Of a stretch of 64,000 nt of DNA, positions 33,451-41,309 are shown one piece after another. Under the pieces are notes generated by a model that did not search any database, was not told the DNA's origin, and saw only the letters and a program-made list of their open reading frames with translations. The position numbers and the translations under genes were made by a program. Where the stretch lies: positions 33,770-97,769 of the forward strand of contig DLPV01000003.1 in assembly GCA_002477465.1 (NCBI GenBank), written 5' to 3'. The stretch is from Gammaproteobacteria bacterium UBA7449 (lineage in GTDB: Bacteria > Pseudomonadota > Gammaproteobacteria > Pseudomonadales > Pseudohongiellaceae). Each line of letters opens with the position of its first letter. Position 1 is the first letter of the stretch.

Positions 33451-34701
33451 ATGAGTCTAAGAGTCCTACGTCATAGCCTGAACCTGCTGGCAGCCGCTGG
33501 CCTATTCGCCATTAGCCTTACAAGCTACGCGGATATAGAGCAGTCCAACCTGGATGCGGTCACCGCAGATCTGCAGACGCGCATTGATGCCGGCAAGCTC
33601 TCGGGTGCCGTGGTCATGGTTGCCCAGAACGGTGAAGTCCTGATGAATGAGGCGCTGGGCTACCAGAACGTGGAAGACCAGGTGCCCATGAGCACCGACA
33701 CGATCTTCCGTATCTTTTCCATGACCAAGCCCATCACCGGCACTGCCCTGATGATGTTATGGGACGAAGGCAAATTTCAGCTGGATGACCCGGTAGAGAA
33801 ACACATGCCCGAATTGGCTGGCATGCAGGTCATGGTAGAACAGGACGAAGACGGCAACTGGGTAACCGAACCAGCTGATCACCCCATGACTGTGCGTGAA
33901 TTGATGAGCCATACTGGTGGCCTGGCGTACACGCCACCCCTTTCGCAAGGTCCTGTGCCCATCGCGTATGCTGAGGCCGGCATTATGAACCTGACGGGTG
34001 CCAGCCTCGCCGAGTCCATGCCCGCATTGAAAGATATTCCGCTGACTTATCAGCCCGGTACCCAGTGGGTTTACAGTATTTCTGTTGACGTTCAGGGGTA
34101 CATGGTAGAGCGCTTGTCTGGCATGAGCTTCGGCGAATTCTTGCAGACCCGCCTGTTTGAGCCATTGAGCATGGTAGATACCGGCTTTTATGTGCAGCCT
34201 GCAAACCATAGCCGCTTGTCGCGGCAATACGCGCCCAACAGTGACGGTACTCTGCGCCGCACCGACGACCGCGGCGGCATTGCTGCATTCGATTTCAAGA
34301 GTGCACCCCGGTTTGAGTCTGGTGGGGGTGGTCTGACCTCGACCGTGGCGGATTACATGCAGTTCGTGCAGATGCATCTAAACAAGGGCGAACTGAATGG
34401 GGTACGCATCCTGTCAGAAGAAGCGATCGAGCTGATGCGCAGCAATCAGTTACCGGACGCCGTAGCCAATATCGGACAGCTCTATCCAGGCAATGTGTTT
34501 GGCCTGGATTTCGCTATCGTGGAAAATTCTGATGCCTACCAGGGCGCTTCGGAGGGCACCCACTGGTGGTGGGGCATCGCAGGCTCCTGGTTCTGGATCG
34601 ACCCTGTTGAAAACATCGCCTTCATCGGCATGATTCAGAGTGATGACATTCTGTATTCGCTGCAGGTACACGCTGCGGCCAGAGCTGCGATTTACAAATA
34701 G
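33451..34701 (+). CDS. Exported serine hydrolase of the class C beta-lactamase family
   Basis: 416 residues from the ATG at 33451, preceded by GGGGGAA. Signal peptide to SYADIE. Active-site SxxK in RIFSMTKPITGTAL, the YxN-equivalent in QWVYSISVDVQGYMVERL, and HTGGLAY / GGGGLTSTVADYMQF as in EstB-type esterases. The C-terminal HWWWGIAGSWFWIDP replaces a clear KTG. Likely an esterase or D-amino-acid amidase rather than an antibiotic resistance enzyme. A perfect hairpin follows the stop. Confidence 0.87.
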   Translation: MSLRVLRHSLNLLAAAGLFAISLTSYADIEQSNLDAVTADLQTRIDAGKLSGAVVMVAQNGEVLMNEALGYQNVEDQVPMSTDTIFRIFSMTKPITGTALMMLWDEGKFQLDDPVEKHMPELAGMQVMVEQDEDGNWVTEPADHPMTVRELMSHTGGLAYTPPLSQGPVPIAYAEAGIMNLTGASLAESMPALKDIPLTYQPGTQWVYSISVDVQGYMVERLSGMSFGEFLQTRLFEPLSMVDTGFYVQPANHSRLSRQYAPNSDGTLRRTDDRGGIAAFDFKSAPRFESGGGGLTSTVADYMQFVQMHLNKGELNGVRILSEEAIELMRSNQLPDAVANIGQLYPGNVFGLDFAIVENSDAYQGASEGTHWWWGIAGSWFWIDPVENIAFIGMIQSDDILYSLQVHAAARAAIYK

Positions 34702-34718
34702 TCCGCGCCAATTGTAAA

Positions 34719-34750
34719 CAGTCGGCGAACCCCCTTGGGTTCGCCGACTG
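34719..34750 (+). terminator. Perfect 14-bp hairpin after the serine hydrolase gene
   Basis: 34719-34732 pairs exactly with 34737-34750 around CCTT, 18 bases after the stop at 34701. There is no long T-run after it, but the stem is very stable. Confidence 0.7.
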
Positions 34751-34955
34751 AATTACACCTCTTCTCAGTTTCTCTGAAGAAGCTATACCACAAAGACCTC
34801 CCCAAGCGTTTTTGCAGCAGGGTTTGATAAACCTGCAGTGTTATCGCCCATGTCTTGCCATCGCTTAGGCAAACCCGAAAGATTATCCTGGCTCAGAAGA
34901 ACTGACTCTGTTCTCTAATCCAAATTCCAGCAACTGTAAGGGCCTTACCTGCGGA

Positions 34956-35489
34956 GTGGCCCGTTCCGACAGTGAACAAAGTGCCGATGCCGTATTCACC
35001 ATCAACCAAACCAGAGTGCAGATCAGCAAGCGCCGTGAGCCTAAGATACTGCCTATTACCAAGCTGGGTAGTGGCAGTTCCAACCTTATACTCTACGGTG
35101 CTGCCAGCCGCAGCAGTGGTCTCAATACGCCAGGCAGCAGTTTCAGCAGCACTGACAGCATCGATGTTCGTGCCAACCTGTTCATACCCAGCGAACACCA
35201 GTCGCTTACCGGTATTACTTATGTGGTGATTTCAGTCGAGGGAACGGGCTTGTTCTATCGCGACGCAGCAGGCGCTTATCAGACCTGGAATGGAGACATA
35301 GCCAGCCTGCAGGGCAATATCAATCCGCGCGCGCTTGATTTCAGTAAAGAGTTAGTTGCATTCAGTGAATTCGTCCCTGCCAACTTCGGCGTAAGCAGCG
35401 CCAACATCACTGTCTTTTTCGCCTATGCTATTCCGGGCACCGATGTCTTTGTCTATTCCAGCAACGGCATAGCCTTCACGATTCAGTAG
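34956..35489 (+). CDS. Hypothetical protein, possibly the C-terminal part of a surface protein
   Basis: 177 codons from a GTG at 34956 with no good ribosome site. The second half reads as real extracellular protein (SIDVRANLFIPSEHQSLTGI, GLFYRDAAGAYQTWNGDI, AYAIPGTDVFVYSSNGIAF) with strand-like, Asn/Ser/Tyr-rich sequence. The first 60 residues are less convincing and no signal peptide exists, so this may be a truncated remnant. A 101-codon frame on the opposite strand overlaps the first half. Family not recognised. Confidence 0.45.
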   Translation: MARSDSEQSADAVFTINQTRVQISKRREPKILPITKLGSGSSNLILYGAASRSSGLNTPGSSFSSTDSIDVRANLFIPSEHQSLTGITYVVISVEGTGLFYRDAAGAYQTWNGDIASLQGNINPRALDFSKELVAFSEFVPANFGVSSANITVFFAYAIPGTDVFVYSSNGIAFTIQ

Positions 35490-35561
35490 CAGATCCTGTT
35501 GCCTGCCGGTCTTCCGGCTAAGGTCTACTGGTCGTTTCTAGCCTGAGCAAAAGGATTGTGG

Positions 35562-37088
35562 CTACAGACTGGAAATAACGTCGCGAATATAGGCCACGGC
35601 TTCAGTCACCGACTTTCCCTCAACATCCACCAGGCGATTCGCCTCGCGCATTACGTCACTGGTGATTTTGTTCTCAAGAGCAGAGAGGGTTTCTACAAAC
35701 AGCGGATCATTCATGGCTTCCTCGGATACCGCCAGGAAACCATCATAGGGCGGTAAGGCATTGAGAGGATCCTCAAGCAGCAGAAGGTCAAACTCTGCCA
35801 CTCGACCATCGGTTGTGTAGGCTGAGATAACATCCACCTGCCCCTCTGCAACCGCGGTATACATCAGCGAGGTATCAAAAGTGAGCTTCTCGTCGAAGTC
35901 GATGCCATAGGCTTCCCGCAGTCTGACCCACTCCGGACGCCCGAAGAATTCAAGGTCACCGGCCGCTATCAGATCCTCAGCCACAGGCAGCAGATCGTTG
36001 ATGGAAGATATTCCCATCGCCTCGGCACGATCCCGGCGCATGGCTAGTGCATACAAATTCTGAAAACCGAGCCGCGCCAGGTTTTGCATCCCGTATTCAT
36101 CGCTGATGAATTGGCTTACTGACAGCATCACTGCTTCCCTACCTGGATTGTCTTCACGGCTCATCCGATTCGCCCAAACCGTGCCTGAATATTCAAGATA
36201 GACATCAACCGTGTTGTTTGCCGTGGCCTGAAATACCACCTCTGTGCCCATGCCCAAGCGCTGCTCCGTGTTGAACCCCGCATCCTGCAGCGCTGCCTCT
36301 ACGACGCCAGCAATGATGTATTGTTCGGTGTAACCCTTACCTCCCACCACATAGTCAACTTCGGGCTCAGGCAGCAGACTGTAAGCTGAAAAAATACCGG
36401 TGACAGCGAGCGCAGACACGACAGCAGTTCGATTGCGCTTGTAGCGTGCCGTGTCTGCAATCTCCGTGCGATTCTCCACCAGCCATTGAATACCACCAAT
36501 GATGTTATCGAGAACAACCGCCATCAGCGCTGCAGCTACGCTGCCCACAGTTACTGCCACCAGGTTCCGTGTTTGCAGCCCGGTGAAAATATAGTTGCCA
36601 AAACTGGTGGCACCCACGAGCGTTGACAGTGTCGCCAGTCCTACTGTCCAGACGGCGGCAGTACGGATACCGGCTATAATCACCGGCAGAGCCAGCGGGA
36701 TGCGGATCTGAGTCAGTATCTGGCGAGAGGACATACCAATGCCGCGGGCAGCCTCCACCACGTCGTCGGCAACGGTTTCCAGACCGGTGACCGTGTTCCT
36801 TACGATGGGCAACATGCTGTAAAGCACCAGCGCGATGATGGCTGGCAACAGGCCGATTCGCCCACCCAACATGGCGACCACCAGCGCCAGGATAGCCACA
36901 CTGGGAAATGTCTGAATGATGCTTACCGTTGTCAGCAACGGTCGCTTCACCAGGCTGGACTGCGCTGCCCAGATCCCAAGCGGAATGCTGATGAGAATCC
37001 CCAGGATTAATGCGATAAAAGTAAGGGTCAGGTGTCCCTTAAAATACGCTGGTAACAGAGAAAGCTGCTCGATCAATATTTCATTCAT
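35562..37088 (-). CDS. Glycine betaine/choline-type ABC importer: permease fused to substrate-binding domain
   Basis: 508 residues from the ATG at 37088. Residues 1-215 are an OpuCB-type permease: LSLLPAYFKGHLTLTFIALI, the EAA loop EAARGIGMSSRQILTQIRIP, and GNYIFTGLQTRN. After a membrane segment, residues about 235-508 are an OpuCC/ProX-like binding domain: VGGKGYTEQYIIAGVVEAAL, DVYLEYSGTVWAN, DVISAYTTDGR. Fusing permease and binding protein occurs in some osmoprotectant and thiol (EgtU-like) importers. Overlaps the ATPase gene by eight bases. Confidence 0.88.
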   Translation of the reverse strand: MNEILIEQLSLLPAYFKGHLTLTFIALILGILISIPLGIWAAQSSLVKRPLLTTVSIIQTFPSVAILALVVAMLGGRIGLLPAIIALVLYSMLPIVRNTVTGLETVADDVVEAARGIGMSSRQILTQIRIPLALPVIIAGIRTAAVWTVGLATLSTLVGATSFGNYIFTGLQTRNLVAVTVGSVAAALMAVVLDNIIGGIQWLVENRTEIADTARYKRNRTAVVSALAVTGIFSAYSLLPEPEVDYVVGGKGYTEQYIIAGVVEAALQDAGFNTEQRLGMGTEVVFQATANNTVDVYLEYSGTVWANRMSREDNPGREAVMLSVSQFISDEYGMQNLARLGFQNLYALAMRRDRAEAMGISSINDLLPVAEDLIAAGDLEFFGRPEWVRLREAYGIDFDEKLTFDTSLMYTAVAEGQVDVISAYTTDGRVAEFDLLLLEDPLNALPPYDGFLAVSEEAMNDPLFVETLSALENKITSDVMREANRLVDVEGKSVTEAVAYIRDVISSL

Positions 37089-37872
37089 CGCGCTGTCCCG
37101 GTCCGCTCCCACCGCGCAATAGCTGCTCAAGACGGTCGGCCCTGAGTCGAGGCATCTCCACCAACTCACTCACGTAAGGATGAGCGGGCGAATTCAACAA
37201 TTCTGTAGGCGTTCCTATTTGTAGCACTTCACCCTGTTTCATCACCGCGATACGGTCCGCCATGAGTAGCGCTTCAGTCATATCGTGAGTCACCATAATG
37301 ACCGTAAGCTGAAGATCTGCCTGAATGCGCTTGAATTCTTCCTGTAACTCAGCACGCGTAATAGGATCCAGTGCGCCGAAAGGTTCGTCCATCAACACAA
37401 CATCAGGTTCGGCCGCCAAAGCGCGAGCCACGCCCACGCGTTGCTGCTGCCCCCCTGAGAGTTGAGCCGGCAGACGCTGCGCGTATTCCTCAGCGGATAA
37501 CCCCACCATGGCCAGGGTCGCCTCAGTGCGCGCCTGCACTCGCGCATCCGAATAGTTAAGTAACCTGGGAACCGCCGCCACATTTTCAGCGACCGTGTAA
37601 TGGGGAAACAGACCTATGCCCTGAAACACATAGCCGATATTGCGGCGCAGCGTCTCCGGGTTCTGTTGCAAAACGTTTTCGCCATTGACGAGGATAGAAC
37701 CATGACTGGGCTCTTCAAGCCGATTGATCATCCTGAGAGTAGTGGTCTTCCCGCAGCCAGACTCGCCGATGAGACCCAATAACTCCCCCCGCTCCACGGT
37801 AAATGAAGTGTCGGCAACGGCATTGGACCTGCCACCGTCAAAGGATTTGCGAACATTTTGCAACTCGATCAT
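37081..37872 (-). CDS. ABC transporter ATPase for the betaine-type importer
   Basis: 263 residues. Walker A LIGESGCGKTTTLRMI, Q-loop YVFQGIGLFPH, signature LSGGQQQRVGVARAL, Walker B DVVLMDEPFGALD and the switch His in VMVTHDMTEAL. It matches OpuCA/ProV-type ATPases but ends before the CBS domains found in many of them, so osmotic gating by CBS is not available. First gene of a two-gene operon with the fused permease/binding protein. Confidence 0.92.
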   Translation of the reverse strand: MIELQNVRKSFDGGRSNAVADTSFTVERGELLGLIGESGCGKTTTLRMINRLEEPSHGSILVNGENVLQQNPETLRRNIGYVFQGIGLFPHYTVAENVAAVPRLLNYSDARVQARTEATLAMVGLSAEEYAQRLPAQLSGGQQQRVGVARALAAEPDVVLMDEPFGALDPITRAELQEEFKRIQADLQLTVIMVTHDMTEALLMADRIAVMKQGEVLQIGTPTELLNSPAHPYVSELVEMPRLRADRLEQLLRGGSGPGQRDE

Positions 37873-37966
37873 GGCTGCACCATACTAGCAAGCCAACTGC
37901 TAGTATGTCCTGCTCGATAGCTGGGGTGCAGCAAACTTTCTAATTTCATTAATATTTGCGGAGCGA

Positions 37967-39106
37967 TTGCATCCAGTGAAAATAAAAAGACTCCGGTTCG
38001 CAGGCTTGTTGCTCACCCTGCTCCTGGGTGCCTGCGCCGAATCGGGACCCATTGAAAAGGCCCTGTCTTCAGGTACACCTGCAGTAAGTAAGGTGATGGC
38101 AAACCTGGCACAGCATGAAGTGCAAATTCTGTTTACCGAAGTAATACGTATGCAGGATGGCAGTATTGTGTTTCAAGATGATGAATTCGGGATGAAGGAC
38201 GAGCGCTATCACTATCCCGCCAGCACCGTGAAGCTTCCGGTGGCGCTATTGGCGCTGGAGAAGCTGCAGGAAGACGATCGCATCGACCGCTACACGCGCT
38301 TTAAGGTGATGGGGGAGCCAAACGGCAGCAGCTTTACCAACGAGTTGATCGAGCTGTTTGTAGTCAGCGATAACCAGGCCTACAACCGATTATTCGAGTT
38401 CCTGGGTAAAGACGAGATCAATCAACGCCTCAGCGTCAAGGGTCTGCCGGCCAGAATCTCTCATCGTCTCTCTATACCAGACTCAGATATTTTGACCACG
38501 CGAGTAATGCGATTCTCTGGCACAAGTGCTGATCCCGTTCTGATCGGACCCATTGAAAACTCTCCTATCGAGTCAGTGTCGCTGAGCGATCTCAACAAGG
38601 GAGTTGCCTACATCGAGAATGGCGAAAAAATTAATGCACCCTTCGACTTCAGCGAAAAGAACTACCTGCCATTACGTAGTTTGCATGGTGTGATGAAGCG
38701 CCTGATGTTTCCTGAAAACTTTACAGCAGAACAGCGGTTTCATCTTTCTCCTGCACACCGGCAGTTTGTCATCAGCGCCATGCAAAAACTGCCGAAAGAA
38801 GTGGGCTATGAGGAGACCGAATTTCCTGATGGCTATGCGAAATTTCTCGTATTCGGTGATCTTGAGGGTCGCGCCCCTGAGCGTCTCGAGATTCACAATA
38901 AGTCGGGGTGGGCATACGGCTACCTAACGGACACAGCCTACATCCTGAACAAGGAATCCGGTCGTGAATTCATTATCACCGCCAGTATTCACGTCAACGC
39001 CAACCAGACATTCAATGACAACGAGTACGAGTATGAGGGGTTAGGTGTGCCATTCCTGGGGGAGTTAGGACGCCAGCTTATTGGCTTCGGAGAGCAATCG
39101 AACTAG
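37967..39106 (+). CDS. Lipoprotein serine hydrolase with class A beta-lactamase fold
   Basis: 379 residues. Signal with lipobox LLGAC near residue 23. SxxK in YPASTVKLPVALLALEKL, SDN in FVVSDNQAYNRLFEFLG, and the KTG equivalent in NKSGWAYGYLTD. The three motifs in order mark a class A beta-lactamase/PBP-like fold, but the long insert between SDN and KSG and the lipid anchor are unlike known resistance enzymes. The likely role is a peptidoglycan or small amide hydrolase. Start is TTG at 37967 or GTG at 37979. The 3' end overlaps the convergent aldolase gene by four bases. Confidence 0.8.
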   Translation: MHPVKIKRLRFAGLLLTLLLGACAESGPIEKALSSGTPAVSKVMANLAQHEVQILFTEVIRMQDGSIVFQDDEFGMKDERYHYPASTVKLPVALLALEKLQEDDRIDRYTRFKVMGEPNGSSFTNELIELFVVSDNQAYNRLFEFLGKDEINQRLSVKGLPARISHRLSIPDSDILTTRVMRFSGTSADPVLIGPIENSPIESVSLSDLNKGVAYIENGEKINAPFDFSEKNYLPLRSLHGVMKRLMFPENFTAEQRFHLSPAHRQFVISAMQKLPKEVGYEETEFPDGYAKFLVFGDLEGRAPERLEIHNKSGWAYGYLTDTAYILNKESGREFIITASIHVNANQTFNDNEYEYEGLGVPFLGELGRQLIGFGEQSN

Positions 39107-40044
39107 TTTTGGCCCGCCGCTTCCCTGCCCAGCCGCAGCGCGCTGCTGGCCCCCGCCGACAAACCGCTATCCACTCCCACAGTGACAAAACGAAAGCCTT
39201 GTTCGATGCGCTGCTGCACAGTGCGGGCGTTTGTAGTTATTGCGCAGGGCACATCATGTTCTAGGCAAGCCGCTAAAACCTCTTGAATCGCCGCCTCTAC
39301 CTCGGGTGCCGCCGGGCTGGTATAGCCCATTGAAGTGCTCAGATCAGAAGGCCCGATAAAAATCCCGCCCACACCAGGCACGCTGATGATCTCTTCGATA
39401 TTGGCGACGGCCTCTGGTGACTCGACAAACATGATGGCCAGCAGTTCACCCTGAGGATCAAGCGGCCACACATCGGCCCGGGCATGGTAATCCCGCACAC
39501 CCCAGTACCATACCGCATTGGATGGGTTGCGACCTCGCAAGCCCTGGGGCTCATAGTCATCGACGCCATTGATCTGGGGATAGCGGGTTGCCCGCACCGC
39601 CAGCTCAGCCTGCTCGCGATTCTGGATGGCGGGAAACATGATGCCGTAAGTCCCCACATCCAGCACTTGCTTAGCCTGGGCGATTATCTCATCAGCTCCT
39701 CCGGCGGCGGGAATACGTACGAAGGGCACCACATCAGGCTGGAGATTGCCTTTCTCAAGGATGCTGCGCTTGTTGGTCATGCCCAGCAGGAATGCACGCA
39801 GTCTTTCCACATCGAACGGCGCATGCTCCATATCGATAAGGATGAAATCCAGGCCCGAGTTGGCCATGGCGCGCGCGTTTGTTAGGGAATAGTCAAAGGA
39901 CAACAGGCCGAAAGCGGGCTCATCTTGCTCGAACAGGTCGATGAGTTTATTGAGTCGCACGGTATCAGATTGAGCAGACACGCTGGCGGCAAGTAGTGCC
40001 GCCAGTGCTATGCCTATGGTTCGCCACACAGTAGCTGGTTTCAT
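39103..40044 (-). CDS. Exported HpcH/HpaI-type aldolase family protein
   Basis: 313 residues from the ATG at 40044 (MKPATVWRTIGIALAALLAA), which opens a clear signal peptide ending at SVSAQ. The barrel carries the family motifs FILIDMEHAPFDVERL, MFVESPEAVANIEEI and GIFIGPSDLSTSMG, with the metal Glu and Asp in place. HpcH/HpaI enzymes are normally cytoplasmic class II aldolases acting on 2-keto-3-hydroxy acids, so export is unusual. Starts 24 bases after the propeller gene on the same strand, so the two likely form an operon. Confidence 0.82.
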   Translation of the reverse strand: MKPATVWRTIGIALAALLAASVSAQSDTVRLNKLIDLFEQDEPAFGLLSFDYSLTNARAMANSGLDFILIDMEHAPFDVERLRAFLLGMTNKRSILEKGNLQPDVVPFVRIPAAGGADEIIAQAKQVLDVGTYGIMFPAIQNREQAELAVRATRYPQINGVDDYEPQGLRGRNPSNAVWYWGVRDYHARADVWPLDPQGELLAIMFVESPEAVANIEEIISVPGVGGIFIGPSDLSTSMGYTSPAAPEVEAAIQEVLAACLEHDVPCAITTNARTVQQRIEQGFRFVTVGVDSGLSAGASSALRLGREAAGQN

Positions 40045-40067
40045 TGCTTTGTCGCCGGCAAACACCG

Positions 40068-41192
40068 CTAGCGCTGGTACCAGGGGGGCTCAATCAGCAG
40101 TTCAGAATCAGCGCTCGGCTTGGGGACAAATTTTTGTGAACGACCATACTGGTTGTCGCCGCCAATCAAATTACCTGCGGGGTCAACACTAAAAGTGTGC
40201 ACCTCGATATAGCCGTCGGGCAATTCGAGTGGCACCAGCCAGGTGTATTTGAGATTGCCTTCGAAATCGAAATTCAGAAATCTGAGTGGACCGAGATCAG
40301 TAATCCAGAAATCGTTTTCGTTGACGATGATGTCCAGGGGCAGAGTCAACGGCGAGCCAATAGAGCGTTCGAATTCGAATACCGCTGGATCGTCAGTTGC
40401 ACGGAACAGGTTCACCTCGTTGCCCATGCGATCAAGCACGAATACCCGACCCTCAGGGCCAACAGCAACCGCATGGAGCGTATTGAACTGACCAGGTCCA
40501 TCACCCTCTCCACCAAACTCGCCCAGGTAATTCATGTCATTGTCATAAATAATCACGCGGTGATTGTCGAGGCCATCGGCAACCAGGATGCGACCATCTG
40601 GCATAAACGCTACGTCCTGGGGTCGGCCGTAGTGGTTTTCGTCGTTGCCAGGCACCAGTTTCTCACCGTAGGTCGCAAGTACCTCGCTGCCATCGTTGGC
40701 AATCACATAGATCTGATGAAAGGTTTCATTCACCAGCCAGATTCGGCTCTCGGGATCATACGGGCTAATACGGATGCGGTGCGGACCAGGGCCATCTGAG
40801 CCCTCGCAGAGATAGTCCAGGTGATCCCAGACTTCTAAGACTTCGCCATCACCATTAACCACGTACAGGCAATTTTGCCAGGTCCGACGATTGGTTTCCC
40901 GCAACACGTTGATACCCACATAGCCTGCATAGCCGGGAAATTCCTCGGGTACCGGATAGGGCATGACGGTCTCGCCGCGTTGGGCAATGATTATGCGGTC
41001 TTCAGACTCAGCCCACACGCCAGAGTTACCACCAAAGGCGAAACCAGGCTCCTGGAAGGGTTCAGCCCAGCCTGAGACGACGTTATAGGGGCTCTCGCCA
41101 ATACGACCGCGGGCGTTGCCCTGCTGAGCCAGGGTTTGGTTAGCCAGGGTCAGGCTGAGAATTAGGGCAGTAACACGGATCAAGATTCCCAT
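40068..41192 (-). CDS. Secreted NHL-repeat beta-propeller protein
   Basis: 374 residues. Signal peptide to QTLAQQ. NHL blades are visible: RPQDVAFMPDGRILVADGLD with HRVIIYD, LHAVAVGPEGRVFVLDRMGN, DIIVNENDFWITDLG and HTFSVDPAGNLIGGDNQYG. Peptidyl-glycine lyase and several lactonases share this fold, but no catalytic residues can be assigned. Upstream partner of the exported aldolase. Substrate unknown. Confidence 0.82.
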   Translation of the reverse strand: MGILIRVTALILSLTLANQTLAQQGNARGRIGESPYNVVSGWAEPFQEPGFAFGGNSGVWAESEDRIIIAQRGETVMPYPVPEEFPGYAGYVGINVLRETNRRTWQNCLYVVNGDGEVLEVWDHLDYLCEGSDGPGPHRIRISPYDPESRIWLVNETFHQIYVIANDGSEVLATYGEKLVPGNDENHYGRPQDVAFMPDGRILVADGLDNHRVIIYDNDMNYLGEFGGEGDGPGQFNTLHAVAVGPEGRVFVLDRMGNEVNLFRATDDPAVFEFERSIGSPLTLPLDIIVNENDFWITDLGPLRFLNFDFEGNLKYTWLVPLELPDGYIEVHTFSVDPAGNLIGGDNQYGRSQKFVPKPSADSELLIEPPWYQR

Positions 41193-41309
41193 CGCGAATA
41201 CCTCTTTAATAGTCTTGCATTGCTTTTTATTTTGAATTGGTGCTGCGAGCCCCTAATAATGACAAATTCAGAGCAGCGGGTATAGCGCAGCAGCAGTGTA
41301 TTAGCGAAT

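Noticed and set aside
34893..35198. A 101-codon minus-strand gene
   Set aside because: No ribosome site or family, and the opposite strand continues into a more convincing protein-like frame.
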